Positions 12,612 to 24,762 of a stretch of DNA of 64,000 nt are shown piece after piece (position 1 is the stretch's first letter; each line of letters begins with the position of its first letter). Under the pieces are notes generated by a model. That model saw only the letters and a program-made list of their open reading frames with translations, was not told the DNA's origin and did no database searches. The DNA comes from Cotesia glomerata (lineage: Eukaryota; Arthropoda; Insecta; Hymenoptera; Braconidae): positions 26,672,131-26,736,130 of the forward strand of contig NC_058163.1 in NCBI RefSeq assembly GCF_020080835.1. The letters are read 5' to 3'. A program made the position numbers and the translations under genes.

Positions 12612-15600
12612 TTACCGAGACATTATAACTGTCAACAGCTGGCTGTATTGAATATTTCTTAAAAGATTTTCTGACTGTCGATTCATCAAATCCTGAATAA
12701 TATCATTTTTAAATATCAGATATCGGTAGTTAAATTCTGAACCCCGTGAAAGAATGAACTCCTTCAACTGAAATTAATAAATATAGATATAAAAAACTTC
12801 ACAAATTTATAAACGAGTATTACTTATAAACGTAAATTTGATGCTCACTTTTTCCCACTGGTTAATTCCGCCAATAAAACAACTCAAACGGATAATCAAT
12901 TTTGGAATCATTCTTTCGCTGTCTGTAAACCTGAATCAAGTAAATTGAGAAGATTATTTTTTTAATAATAAAATCTAAAAAGATAAATAAATTTTCTAGA
13001 TTGAATAAATTTAATAAATTTTTTTAATAAAAAAATCTTTTAGATAAAAGATTTCAACTTCAAAAATCTAGTTGTTTTGATAAATTATTTTTTATTAAAA
13101 TTCTTAATTACAATATTTCTCAAAGAAACTAAGTTTGCGCTCTGGTTTTCGGCATTTCACACAATTTTTGAACTACATATAATAATTGTTACTCAAAAAA
13201 ATATTTGATAAACAATTTTAATTATGACTCATAAATGTTTACTATTTCTATATAATTACACTTACTTTTTGAGTATCTCCGAATAATTTTCTATAAAGTA
13301 GTCTAATATAAATTCAATATTGCCAGAAAACTTATGGTCCAGCATAAAAGAATCAACAAATTTCAAAAACTGATCCGAAGAAGTTATCTGGTCACTATTC
13401 ATTATTTTAGGAAAGTATTCTTTAACGAGAGTATGATTTTTTATGCAATGTAAATACATATATTTCTCCAAGTTATTATTCCTAAACAATAAAAATTTTA
13501 GGGAAAAGAAATCGTTAGCTTCTGTCTCATCAAAATCTCTCATTACAGTGCATAGTACCCAAGAGTAATATTTAACAAAGTATCTAAAAAATATAAATAA
13601 TAATTAATTAATCTTCAAATTTAATAATATTTTGCGTATGAATTTATGATAAAAATAATGAGACTTACTGTTCCTCTTTTCGATTTTTTAAGACTCTTTT
13701 ATAAATGTCACTAGCAATTATTTTACATTTTTCGTCATTTTGATTAATTGGACAGTATATCCGTAAAAAGTTCAATCTTAGAGAAGCCGTGTAGTAAAAA
13801 TATTTACCATTTTCATACTCATAATTGAGAAATGTAATAATCGGACTCAAAATTTTACTTATAAAATCATTGAGTATTCCTCTATTAATATTCATTAAAT
13901 TTAGAATAGTATTTAACGGTCTGATCGCTTTCATCAATGGTAAATGATCTTTTTCTTGTCTAAGGTACCATAATAATTTAAATAATTTACTAAGATAACC
14001 ATCGTTTTTACGATAGAGCTCTTCGATTTCAGCGATTATTACTGCCCGATTTATCGGATGAATTTTGTGGTAATTTTCTGAATTAAGATAATTGATAATA
14101 AAATTCCAATTTTTATCATCGTAGAAAACTCTATAGTAACCTAAAATTTTACTCTCGTTATTTAGTTTAAAAGATTAGATTGGTTAATACTTACCCAATT
14201 GTTGAATATTTAAAATAATCCATTCATTTGAACCGAGATCAGGTGGATAAAACGTCATTTCGTCATCATGCATCAATAACATAAAGTTGTTTAATGAAAA
14301 ATCAGATTTTGATTGAATTGCAAAATTTAAAGGTATAATCCAGGCACAATTTGACTTATTAATTGAATTAACTCGAGTAATTTTTACAGACCCTGTATGA
14401 TAGTTTCTTGTGACATTAATAATAGGATAGCCAGGTTGCTTGATCCAACAATCAACCGTCACTTTTACATTTAAAGACATCCTGGAATTATTCTTCTGCG
14501 CATTTTCTAAACTTGTCCATAAATCTTCCAAGGTTGTCGTTTTGAACAAACTAAAAAATAAAATCTTATTGATAATCAAAGGTCATTTTACGGCGGAAAA
14601 TTAAATTCAGAAAATTTAGTGTTAGTTGAAAAAATAATCATCTTCAATAAAACATTCTAATGCGGCTATAAAAAATTAATAAAGTTTACTTTTTGCTGAG
14701 GTACTGCTGTAAGCTATTTCGATAAAATTCTGGTTTAAAAACTACATATTCCAACATTTGCATTATTGAAGCGCCTCTCACATATTGTTTCACATTTTCG
14801 CTAACATATGTTTGGTTCCCGACAGATAACAGCGATATTGATGACAGTTTTTTGAATTCTGGATCGAGCAGATAATTGTAAAGTTCCAAAGCTTGCATTT
14901 CCCTTCTACGTAATTTTGGATGGATCTGAAAAATAGATGATAAATAGTCATAAATTATCTAAAATTAAACGATGCGAAATCATCTATTAGACTCCAAAAT
15001 ATATAAGGTAATTTTGTACTTGATCATGTATCTTAGCAGCAAGATTATGACCAATCCCATTATACAACCAGAAATAATTAGAATCATTTGGCGTAACTAA
15101 ATCTGTAAACCATTGAAGAGTAATGGCTGTTATGGTTTTTAAGTCTCCAAATTCTTGGTTTCGGTAAAGAACAAGCGGAGATTTGGATGTTGACAAATAT
15201 TCATACGATCTATTAAAGAATTGCAATAATTTGTAAATAATACATTTTTAAATTAGCATTGACAGAAAGATTTTTTAACTTTTAATCGGATTTTTTGAGT
15301 GTTGATAAATTATTTTTTAACATTAATTGATTTAATAAGTATTTATCAGCAGTTAAAAAGTCAACTTTGGTATAAATCGTTCCAAAGTTTTTATTTATCA
15401 AAAATTAATTCTTCTATCCGCGTAACTAATACAGTTTCAAAAGAACACCAATTAAAAAGTAATTACCTGTAAAAAATGAGACCTGGATTACTAATACATC
15501 CATCTTCGTTTCCTGAAATGATAACAGAATCTATTTTCGGTAGTGGATAAAAAATTCTCATGTAATTGAACAAAGCGCGTAGAATTGAATTCAAATTGAT

Positions 15601-16431
15601 TGCGTAATTTAGGAACGAGGCCTGATTTTGCTTGATAGAATACATTGATAAGGTCTTCAATTTAGTTGCAATTACAGGATAATTTGTTATCGCAAAACTT
15701 ATTGAATGCGGTGACAGTAAAGGAGTTTTTTGAAAGTAAGTCAGATAATTATCCTTGGGAGTAGTAAAATTCCTTTCGATCGGCATATTTGACAATGCAG
15801 TAAAATTTTTTGGATGTTCTATCGATATTTCAAAATTAGCTCGAAAAATTGGTTTGTCCCAACACGGAAATAAATTACGAGCAGTTGACAAATTTTTAGC
15901 TCCGATAAAAAAGTAACTAAAACATAAATATTTAGATTCATACTTTTTGGTTTTATTTAAAAAATTTAAAATTAGATACCTGTCATTTGATGAAATATCG
16001 TGACTAACAATTCGGAAAATCTCCTTATTTTCTGAAAAGTCATTATTCCAACGTAATAGTAGGGTGTAGTTGCCAGTTTTAAGTTCTTCTTTCAGCTCAA
16101 TTATGTAATGATCATTCAAAGGGTACCACCGTTGGTCGGTGACATCGTAGATATGCCCATTTTGGTTGCTTATTACTTTTGTGTACCACTCATGCATTAA
16201 AATATACTTTCCTTTATGGATGATCAGGTAATTTGAAGGCTCAAACACTTGGAAAAGAATTGTACTGTTTCCGATAAATGACGAATTTACACCGTTGTAA
16301 CTGTAAGGATTTAATTGTATCGAATAAGAATGTGGGATGACATTTTTCAAGAGATCTGAGTCAGATTTTATAACTTTTGAAGTATTACAAAAATGTAATA
16401 TTAAAACAGACAATAAAACTTTTAGAAACAT
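12612..16431 (-). CDS. Secreted M1 aminopeptidase-like protein, catalytic site lost
   Basis: Nine exons on the minus strand: 16431-15980, 15916-15467, 15209-15020, 14925-14690, 14550-14195, 14140-13669, 13583-13266, 12930-12849, 12767-12612. The joins are in phase and give 903 aa, normal for the family. An N-terminal signal peptide (MFLKVLLSVLILHFC) is seen. The fold is clear: LFPCWDKPIFRANFEI, GLIFYR, QWFTDLVTP, YVRGASIMQML, VDCWIKQPGYP, NEWIILNIQQLGYYRV and an ERAP1-C-like helical tail. The catalytic parts are gone. The GAMEN exopeptidase motif reads GCISN (290-294), HExxH reads TAITL (328-332), and the third zinc ligand Glu in WLNEG is Asn351 (WLYNG). No GPI-type hydrophobic tail is present, so the product is probably soluble. 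A 63-bp in-frame intron (15979-15917) is inferred because removing it restores the family spacing. Function unknown; not a peptidase as written. Confidence 0.88.
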
Positions 16432-18254
16432 GATCTTATCTTGGTAATAACAGAGTTAACTAATGGCCGAAAATAAATTTTGTTGGTGCTTAATTGTTAG
16501 AAATAATTGTTATCGGTTTCATCGATTGATAATTGTGCCAATAAAAATAATATTAGAATTAAGATTATTACTTCTTGTTTCACAATAATGTTACTTTATT
16601 TTTTTTTTAAATTAAATTAAATTTGTCAAATTAATTATTTTATAAAAAACAATTTAAATAATAACTTTTAAAAAAAATTTTTGATAAAATTGTACAATTT
16701 TTCTGCAAATATTATAAGGTAGGAAAAAATAACAACAACAACAACATAAGACAATATCGATTTATATTTTTATTTTAATAACATTAATTCATTTATTTAT
16801 TTATTTTTTTTTTATTTCAATTGAGGTACTCTTCCATCGTTTATTTTTAACGTGTTCCATCATATCACGTATCTCACATTATAATTTAGACATGGTTGAC
16901 TTAAATATTTAAATTTAAATACGACTAATATCCTAAATATCTCCTCAAATATCAACTCTATAAATAATTTTCAATTATTTATTTATTTTATACATCAATT
17001 TTGAAAGTTTAAAATTTTAAAAGACATTAATTCGCTTTATTTAGACGTATGAGTATCCTACGGTACTGCCCATTTGGTATTTTACAAATTAATTGTGCTT
17101 CTTATTATCTTGCTAAATTTAAAATAGTCACATTCCAACAACAATTAAAAAAAATTAAAGTTATTGAATAAAATTATCATTAAATTTGCATTTCCTCTTT
17201 AATATTACACAATAAGTTAAATTAAATCTTTTTATTTTTTATGAGCATTTTATTTTTGTTTAGCGAGAGTTAAGTGTGCAGTGCACGTCTCTACAGACAT
17301 TTCTGATTGTGCGTGTATTATTAGAGTGCCAATTAGCACGTACACTCTTAACAACAGAAATAAATTTCATTTAGAGTAACTTATTTTTTATGCTTATGAC
17401 TTTAACTTCATTATTTCATTTATTTATTTATTTACCTCGCTAATTAATTAATATATTTTATTTTTATCTCTCTCTTATAATTATCCATTGCACACCGGCA
17501 ATTATTCGGCATAACAAAAAATATTTTCAATTTAAATTATTATCATCGTATGTACTAATATATATTGTATATTTATATTCATTCATTTTAAATATTACGA
17601 CCTTCCACTTCAGTATACGTGTTATTCCAATTTAATCGTTGCCTCGATTTTATTTTCATTTTTTTTTTTAATTATTATTATTATCAATATGAGGATTTTT
17701 CAGGAGCTTTATTTTATTTTCAATTTAATGAAAAAGCAATCACGGCAGTGAGTAAATGATTGACAACATTAAAATTATTTCAATCAATCGAAAAAATTAT
17801 TTTATATTATTATTTATTATTAATAAACATATTTATTTTCGTGATAATTTTATTTTCAGTTTTCATTATACTTTATTGTTTTTAATTATAAATAACGGAA
17901 CGGATAACATCGAGATGTTTTTTTTTTTCTGGCAGGTTGTAACATATTTATTATTTGGCACCTCAGATATTTTCAATTATATGTACTCAGTAATTTTTTA
18001 TTTATTTTTGACGATATTTTTATAAAATAATCTTTAAAAGTTCATTGCTATTTAATGCTAAAACTTGGAATTTTTATTAGGGTTCAGCTTTAAGGTGAAA
18101 CTCATTAAATTTTTATTTAAGCAAATAATTCATAGCGTTTGCAAAAACAAATATCTAAATTCCAAAATTAAAAGAAAAAAAATTTTTTTTCAAATCTTTG
18201 AGTTCGAGATTAACAGTGAGCTTTGCAAAATTTTATTATCACATTGATAAAAAG

Positions 18255-18541
18255 ATTTTTTTATATTTAATAAGCTTTATTATCTGTTAACAAAAGATTT
18301 TTTAACATCATAGGATTTAATAAATATTTATTAATAGTTAATAAGTAATTTATTAACTTTTAATAAATATTTATTAATGGTTAATGAATATTTGTTAACT
18401 GTTAATAAATACTTATTAACTATTAATAAATGTACTTTCCTCCTAAATAAAAATATTTATTAAAATTTAATAAATTAAATAATTGTCTTCAAATAAATGA
18501 AATTATTAATAGTTAATAAATCCTTCCATCAGTTCAACAGT
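18255..18541. repeat. Divergent TTAATAAATATTTATTAA palindromic element
   Basis: Dense repeats of AATAAATATTTATTAA-type sequence. The right end, AATCCTTCCATCAGTTCAACA, resembles the terminal CACTGATAGAAGGATTT of the elements at 39823-40093 and 48422-48693. It is probably an older member of that family. Further fragments lie near 15285-15420 and 20310-20450. Confidence 0.5.
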
Positions 18542-20041
18542 GTGAATAATGAAATTACGCATTGTTGTTGTACAAAAGAAAGGTAGTAATAATGAAAAAC
18601 ATCGATCTCGATAACTTTAACAAATCCTTTCAGATTTCAAACTTTCATAATAATATTTTTCAAAAAAGCATTGTTGCAAAAGTACTCGAAACTTTTCCAC
18701 TCCAAAACAAGATCCTTCGAGAGTTTTACAGCAAATATTATATCAACGACTCGAATAAACTTTGCTTTATAACTCTATTGTAAATTAAGTTTCTCATGAA
18801 AAGCTTTATTATTTACTGTGCGTCAACTTAATATAAGAAATCAATAAATATGCAAGTCAATAATTAATCATTGTTGATCTTTTAAAAATTTAAACACTTC
18901 ATTTTTACCGAAGCCTCTAGTTTAACTTGAAAATAAATTTTTCTAAATAAATGATCCGAATAACAAGAGAAAAATTTTTCAATACTTCTAATAGTTACAA
19001 TTAATCTGATTGTTTTTCTTTTTAGAATAATGAACAGAATTTTGTAATTAATTTTAGTTGATAGCTACAATAAGTGTGTGAAAAACGAATAGTGAAATTG
19101 TGTGCAAGACTAACAGTTTAAATTCAATTACTTTATTTATTATTACGTTATTCTCAAAATATCTTTTCCTAAATTTGCTTCTGCATAAATATATACGAGC
19201 ATCTATTTATATAATATTTTCTTTTTTCTTATTGTTCCATTGATAAATTTTATTTTTCTTAGCACCGATTTCTATAGTAAAATATATCGAGGAAAAAAGA
19301 GAGAAAGTATAACAGTAATTGACACATGTTATTGAAATTTCTCTAAATTTATTTATGAAAAATTTTTGAGAGTGCAACTTTTTGTTAAGTTGTATTAATT
19401 ATTCATTTTTAAGAATATCAATTTAAAAATAACAATTTAGTGAATAAACTTGACAATTTCTTTTAAATATAACTTGTAAGTTTGTACGTTTTTGATAAAC
19501 TTTGGCACAATTATTTAGATAATAATAATGTACGGAAATAGCGGCAGAAAAAGTTTTTAAAAAAAAATTTATAATAAAATTGAAAGGTAGACAAATCTCT
19601 GGTCTTTTATTTTTTTATTAGGTAATAGGTTAATATCAATTGATTTAAAGTAACACTGGATCTAGTGCAAAACATGACAAGAAAGAATAATAATATTGAC
19701 AGTACCTTGTCGAACACAAAACGTTGCGAAACAGTTGGAAAGAGAATGAAAATATTGACAGTATCTTCCGAGCATACATGACATACACCAAAATCGATAC
19801 AGAGATATCTTCAAGTTTATGTACTTATAACTAGTATTGAGTTCTGACTCAAAGTTAACCGGAAAGAAATCTTATTTCTTTAATTTAATTAAAAAAATAA
19901 TAATCTAGAGAATGAATAAGAATTCATTGTCAATAAATCATTTATTTAAGAACAATTTATTTATATATTTAATACACATTTTTTTTAAAACTATTAATTT
20001 GTCTGATTTTATGGAATTTCATTATCCATTAAAGTTATTTC

Positions 20042-20274
20042 CACAGAAAAAAAATTTTCTTGAATCAAGTATATAATTTTGAAGAACTTAATCTTCCTTG
20101 ATTTGCGTCGAAAAATTCTTGAACTAAATAAATTTTTCTTGATTTAAAGAAATTGTACTTGATTCAAGAATTTTTCGTCTTGATTCAAGACAATTTCCCT
20201 TTTCAAAATTATTTTCTTGGTTTAAGAATTTTTATCTTGAATCAAGTTAACTTTTTTTCTGTGTAGTTATAAAA
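20042..20274. mobile_element. MITE-like element, TIR CACAGAAAAAAA...CTTGAATCAAG
   Basis: The ends read CACAGAAAAAAAATTTTCTT and, inverted, TTAACTTTTTTTCTGTG. The interior repeats TTGATTCAAG / CTTGAATCAAG in both orientations. Broken relatives occur at 42677-42753, 47030-47110 and 47599-47690. Confidence 0.65.
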
Positions 20275-21022
20275 AGTGTTAAAATAGAATTTTTATTTTC
20301 ACTTTTTATTTAAAGGTCTAAATAGATCTTTGTTAAAAGTTAATAAATATTTATTAAAATTTAATTGTTAAAAATTCTTATTCAATAAATGATTTATTAA
20401 TTATTAATAAATATATTGTTATGTAAAGAATTTTTCTTTACATATTTATTAATTATAAAAAATTCGAGTATGATTTTATTGCATTTTTTAACGATTGTAA
20501 AATATAATTCGAGTGTGATCATTAAGTGTCTCGTTCGACTCCTGTAAGAGGCCCAGGGAATTTCCCGTAATTAGTTTGGGCCCAGGTACATTTAAGAGAT
20601 TAAATAGATAAATGGGAGTTTTGTTATACGTAAGCAAACTCACTTATACTTAAAATAAAAAAATACTTGAGTAATGACAAAGAATATTAGATAAAAAGAT
20701 TTATTTTAAACCAAAAGATTTTAGAGTAACTTATAAGTACAGAATTTTAAGTGTTGAGACAAATGTCTAAATGAATTTTAATATTGCAAGTTTTAAATAA
20801 TTTTTAGATAATCAAAATTAAATATTAAATGAGAAATGAACTTTACGAATATTAAACAGATAAAAAAATAGAACTTGAAAGTTAAACAATTTAAAATAAA
20901 CAAATATTAAATAATGAAATTCTAAAATAATGCAACAAATTTATAAAATGATAAAACAGAAGTATTTCTACAAATAAATAATTAAATTCAAAAAACGTAA
21001 GAGATGCTAGAATCAAGTACAT

Positions 21023-21473
21023 ACACAGTAAAAAAATTTTCGTAAAATTTAACATAAAATTTATGTTAATTCTACACCAATTATTAGAAAATAAACTTAC
21101 AGTTTTTTTAATTTTCTACATGTGCATTTTTCCTTTAATTTATTATTTTCAATTGCTCATGTATTTTTTTTAATCACAAAATATATATATATTTAAATTA
21201 TTAGTAAAACTCACATATTTGACAGCTGATCTGAGTAACACAAAGAAAAAGTTACAATCAACACTTTATTTGTGTTATGGATAACATTTAAGTGTGTAGA
21301 AATCCGAGAATCAGCCAATGAAAGTTTTAACATATTTTTGTGTTACTTTTAACACAGAATTATGTTGATTTCATCAATACAAACAGTATGTGTAGAATTA
21401 ACATAAATTTTGTGTAAAAAAATCATCTACACAAAATTTTATGTTAAATTTTACGAAAATTTTTTTACTGTGT
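21023..21473. mobile_element. MITE-like element, TIR ACACAGTAAAAAAATTTTCG
   Basis: About 451 bp with inverted ends of some 40 bp: ACACAGTAAAAAAATTTTCG followed by TAAAATTTAACATAAAATTT, mirrored at 21432-21473. The interior has no coding frame. It holds a further inverted pair around ATGTTAATTCTACAC. A fragment of a related end is seen near 24480-24540. Confidence 0.75.
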
Positions 21474-22503
21474 ATCTATTTATTCGATTTAAATAAATAA
21501 ATTATTGTTAAACAGTACAAATGTACTTTATCTTTGCCTTTGTCTTTGTCTATACGTAAATTCGCTTACGTATACACAAACACATAGATGTTTAATAGAA
21601 CATAAGAGTAAGTAAGAAAACTATATTGCACAATGAATAATTTAAATGTAAAATCAATTAATTTCCCTAAATTAATTTTTCTTACATAACAATATATTTG
21701 ATTAGGTTATTTAAAAAAATTATTTTATTTGCGAAAAATGATTAAACTTCATAAATATCTCCCTTGTAATAAAAAGATTTCTTTGTAGGTTAGAATACTG
21801 TAAAATATCTCTTTTAGCACCGCCATTGTTTCGGTAAAATTCTGTACAATAGACATCCCTAAAAAATAGTTCAAAAATCCCAAGTTTATCCGAATAAAAT
21901 GTTATGATTAATTATTACTTTATTAAATAACAATTTTAAAAGTTTAACAATAAGTTGCGCCTTCAAATTATTTTTAAAAATAAAAATAAAGCACAATTTT
22001 CTCCATAAAAAATATCATTAAAAAAAATAATTATTAATAAATATTGTTGATATTAATTGGCATTAAATTGAATTTTCTATAGAAAGAACCGCATGCTTTT
22101 GGTTCCGCATTCCATTGATCTAGATAATTATCATAATTATAATCTATTATTCTTTAACAATCACCATTATACGTCAACAATTGTCTAAACATTTTTTATT
22201 TTTTATATACTGCGTCATAAGAATATAAATTCACGTATATCTGACGTTTTTTTTTTTTGTTTATTTCTCATAATAATTTCAATTCAATTAAACGTATTGA
22301 ACACGTTGATAAATTCTACACACTTGAGGGTGATTTTCGTTGGATTTGGGCTACCGATTTTCACCGTTAAAAAAACTCATTAGTCATTACAATAAAACAT
22401 TTTGAATTCCTACATTTTAAAAATCAAAATAATTTATTTCACACATAATAAAAAAAAAAAAAAAAAAAAAAAATAGAAAAATAAAAAAAGTACATACAAA
22501 AAA

Positions 22504-24728
22504 TTAAACACTACTTGTAGCGTGGCAGTCATTCAAAGTTGCTAGACTGCTAGCTTTTAATGACGCCAAGCTCAATGAACTCTGATTCAAATCATGAGAA
22601 TCATCGCAATGTAAATATAAACGTGAGCTTACAGATTTATGACAATCGGGACAAAGTCGTTTTTTCTTTTTGTCACGTCTCTTCAGTATGTCGTACGCAC
22701 ATCTGTGAACATAAACAATGAAATAGAAAAGAAATAATAATAAAAATAGCTATTATTATTATCTTACCGAGCATGGAGAATATGTGAACACGGCAATGCT
22801 TCAAGAGTGTCAGCTTCTAAGCCAAAAGACTCATTGCATCCTCCACATCTCAGCTCCAAGTCCTCTTCAGTAGCAGCAGCCAGTCTTTCATGATGATTTT
22901 TCTGCTCTTCATCGCCTAGAGAACCGTAGATTCGCGATAGTCTGCATCGCACCGTTCTCACGAGTAACTGAAAGTCAGAGAATAAAACACTGTCACATTT
23001 CAAAGAGAAATAGAGAAAGAATATTTTATTTAAACGTGCATGAGAAGACAATGAAGACAGCTATATGATTCGTATCTATGATGTGGCCCTGGCATATATA
23101 CTTTTTTATTTCTGAAAGCTTCTTTGGTATGGGTTATTCTTTTGTTTCCGATCTATTATATGGTTGCTATTACTCCAATTTTAATCTATCATTATCATTA
23201 TTAATTATCATTTCGTTTAATTAAAAGAATGTTATTTTTTTTTTAATTGTTTTTATTTCTTTATCTTTTTGCCGAAGGTCTAAAAATAAAGTTTCGGGTT
23301 TAGAGAAAAAATATACTGTTGAAGAAATTTTTAAGACATTATTCAATTATTATTGAGCTTTTAAATTTTTTTTTATAACAGTTTTGTTCTTCTTAAGAAA
23401 TTCAATTAAAGTCAATATTACTAAAAGTTTAAAATCACCTTGGCACCAACAGAGCTTGCAACTTCAAGTAACCTTGTGTTAAATTCTAACGGTCGGCAAT
23501 TACAGATTTTATGTTGAAGTCGTAAAGCTTCTAGACACCTGGCAGCACCATCCATAGCTTCCATTTGACACAATCGATCTCCAGTCGCTGCTGCCGATCC
23601 CATAGCACTCTCGTACTGTCGAAAGGCTTTCTGCAAGACGTCAAACTTAGTCAACAACTATTATATGTTCGATTCACTGTTTCTGTGTCTATTCAACCCA
23701 GTAAATTATTCAAACTATAATTTACTTAATGTCAAAGTGCAATTCATTCTAAACAACGACTAGCTGCTGTATTGATTATCTTTCTTTCACTTTTAAAAAA
23801 ATTAACTAATTAATTCGATTCCTGGCTTGGCAACCAACCCCATTTATTTTTTCAAAGTTTGTCTTTACTCTCATTCAAATTTCTTTCATTTATTTCATTT
23901 CAATTAACATCTTTATTACTCGAATAGATACTACAAGCTTCCAGCTTTACTAGTATTTAAGTTTGATGGATTTCCATCGAATTTATGTACAGAGAGGATG
24001 TCTCTCGACCAATAGGGAAGATGGAAGTGTCCATCTCTCGGCTTGAATTAGATCCACTAGTCATTTGACCAAGATGGCATGAAACTTTCATTATAAATAG
24101 TATATTACACACCTAGGGAAGTAAAGTAAAAAATGTCTCAGATCACATGTAATTGTTGGCCGAGGCGAAGCCGAGGTCAACAAACATGTGATCTGAGGCT
24201 TTCTTATTTACTTCCCGAGGAGTGTATACTATTTTTTTGCTCGACGAAGGCGGAAAGCGGCAACTTTGTTTAGCGCAGCGGGACGAAAGTTGCCACTTTC
24301 CGCCCGGAGGGCAAAAAAAAATTGACTTCATTCGAGAAAAAGAAAGTTTTATGCTAAGAAAATCATTAAGACTAAGAACTTTTATTCATAATTTTTAACT
24401 CTCGGCAGTCAAATAGTGACTGCAGGTTGTTAGTAAAATGTCATTGGATTACTTTTTATTCATGAATTTCAACACACATTTTGTTTCAACCGTATAACAA
24501 AAATTGTGTTGATTTTACAAAATATTTTCTACTGTGTGTACTGAATTTTTAATGCATTTCTTACACTTATTTCCGATTTTTTACGGTAGATATCTCCCAT
24601 TATTCGTATACTTCGTGCATAACTGGCTTGATCCCCAGATACTAAAGACAATCGAGTTGCTTCCTGTAACACATAAAATTTGGTTAAATTAAGAAGTTAG
24701 AGGTTGAAAGCGGAGAGTGGAAAGAATG

Positions 24729-24762
<34 letters not shown>

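Larger units (their letters stand above)
16432..22503. other. Gene-free interval between the aminopeptidase and rapsyn
   Basis: AT-rich, with no convincing coding region. The segment nearest 22503 is probably rapsyn 3' UTR; a minus-strand AATAAA lies at 22260-22265. Repeats inside are listed separately. An A-run lies at about 22451-22474. A hairpin-capable stretch at 17264-17355 is listed among the findings. Confidence 0.5.

Noticed and set aside
17756..18783. Three short plus-strand open frames
   Set aside because: Ile/Phe/Lys-rich translations of AT-rich DNA; no splice or start context, no similarity recognised.
24143..24331. Minus-strand 62-codon frame
   Set aside because: It is a translation of the double-hairpin repeat.
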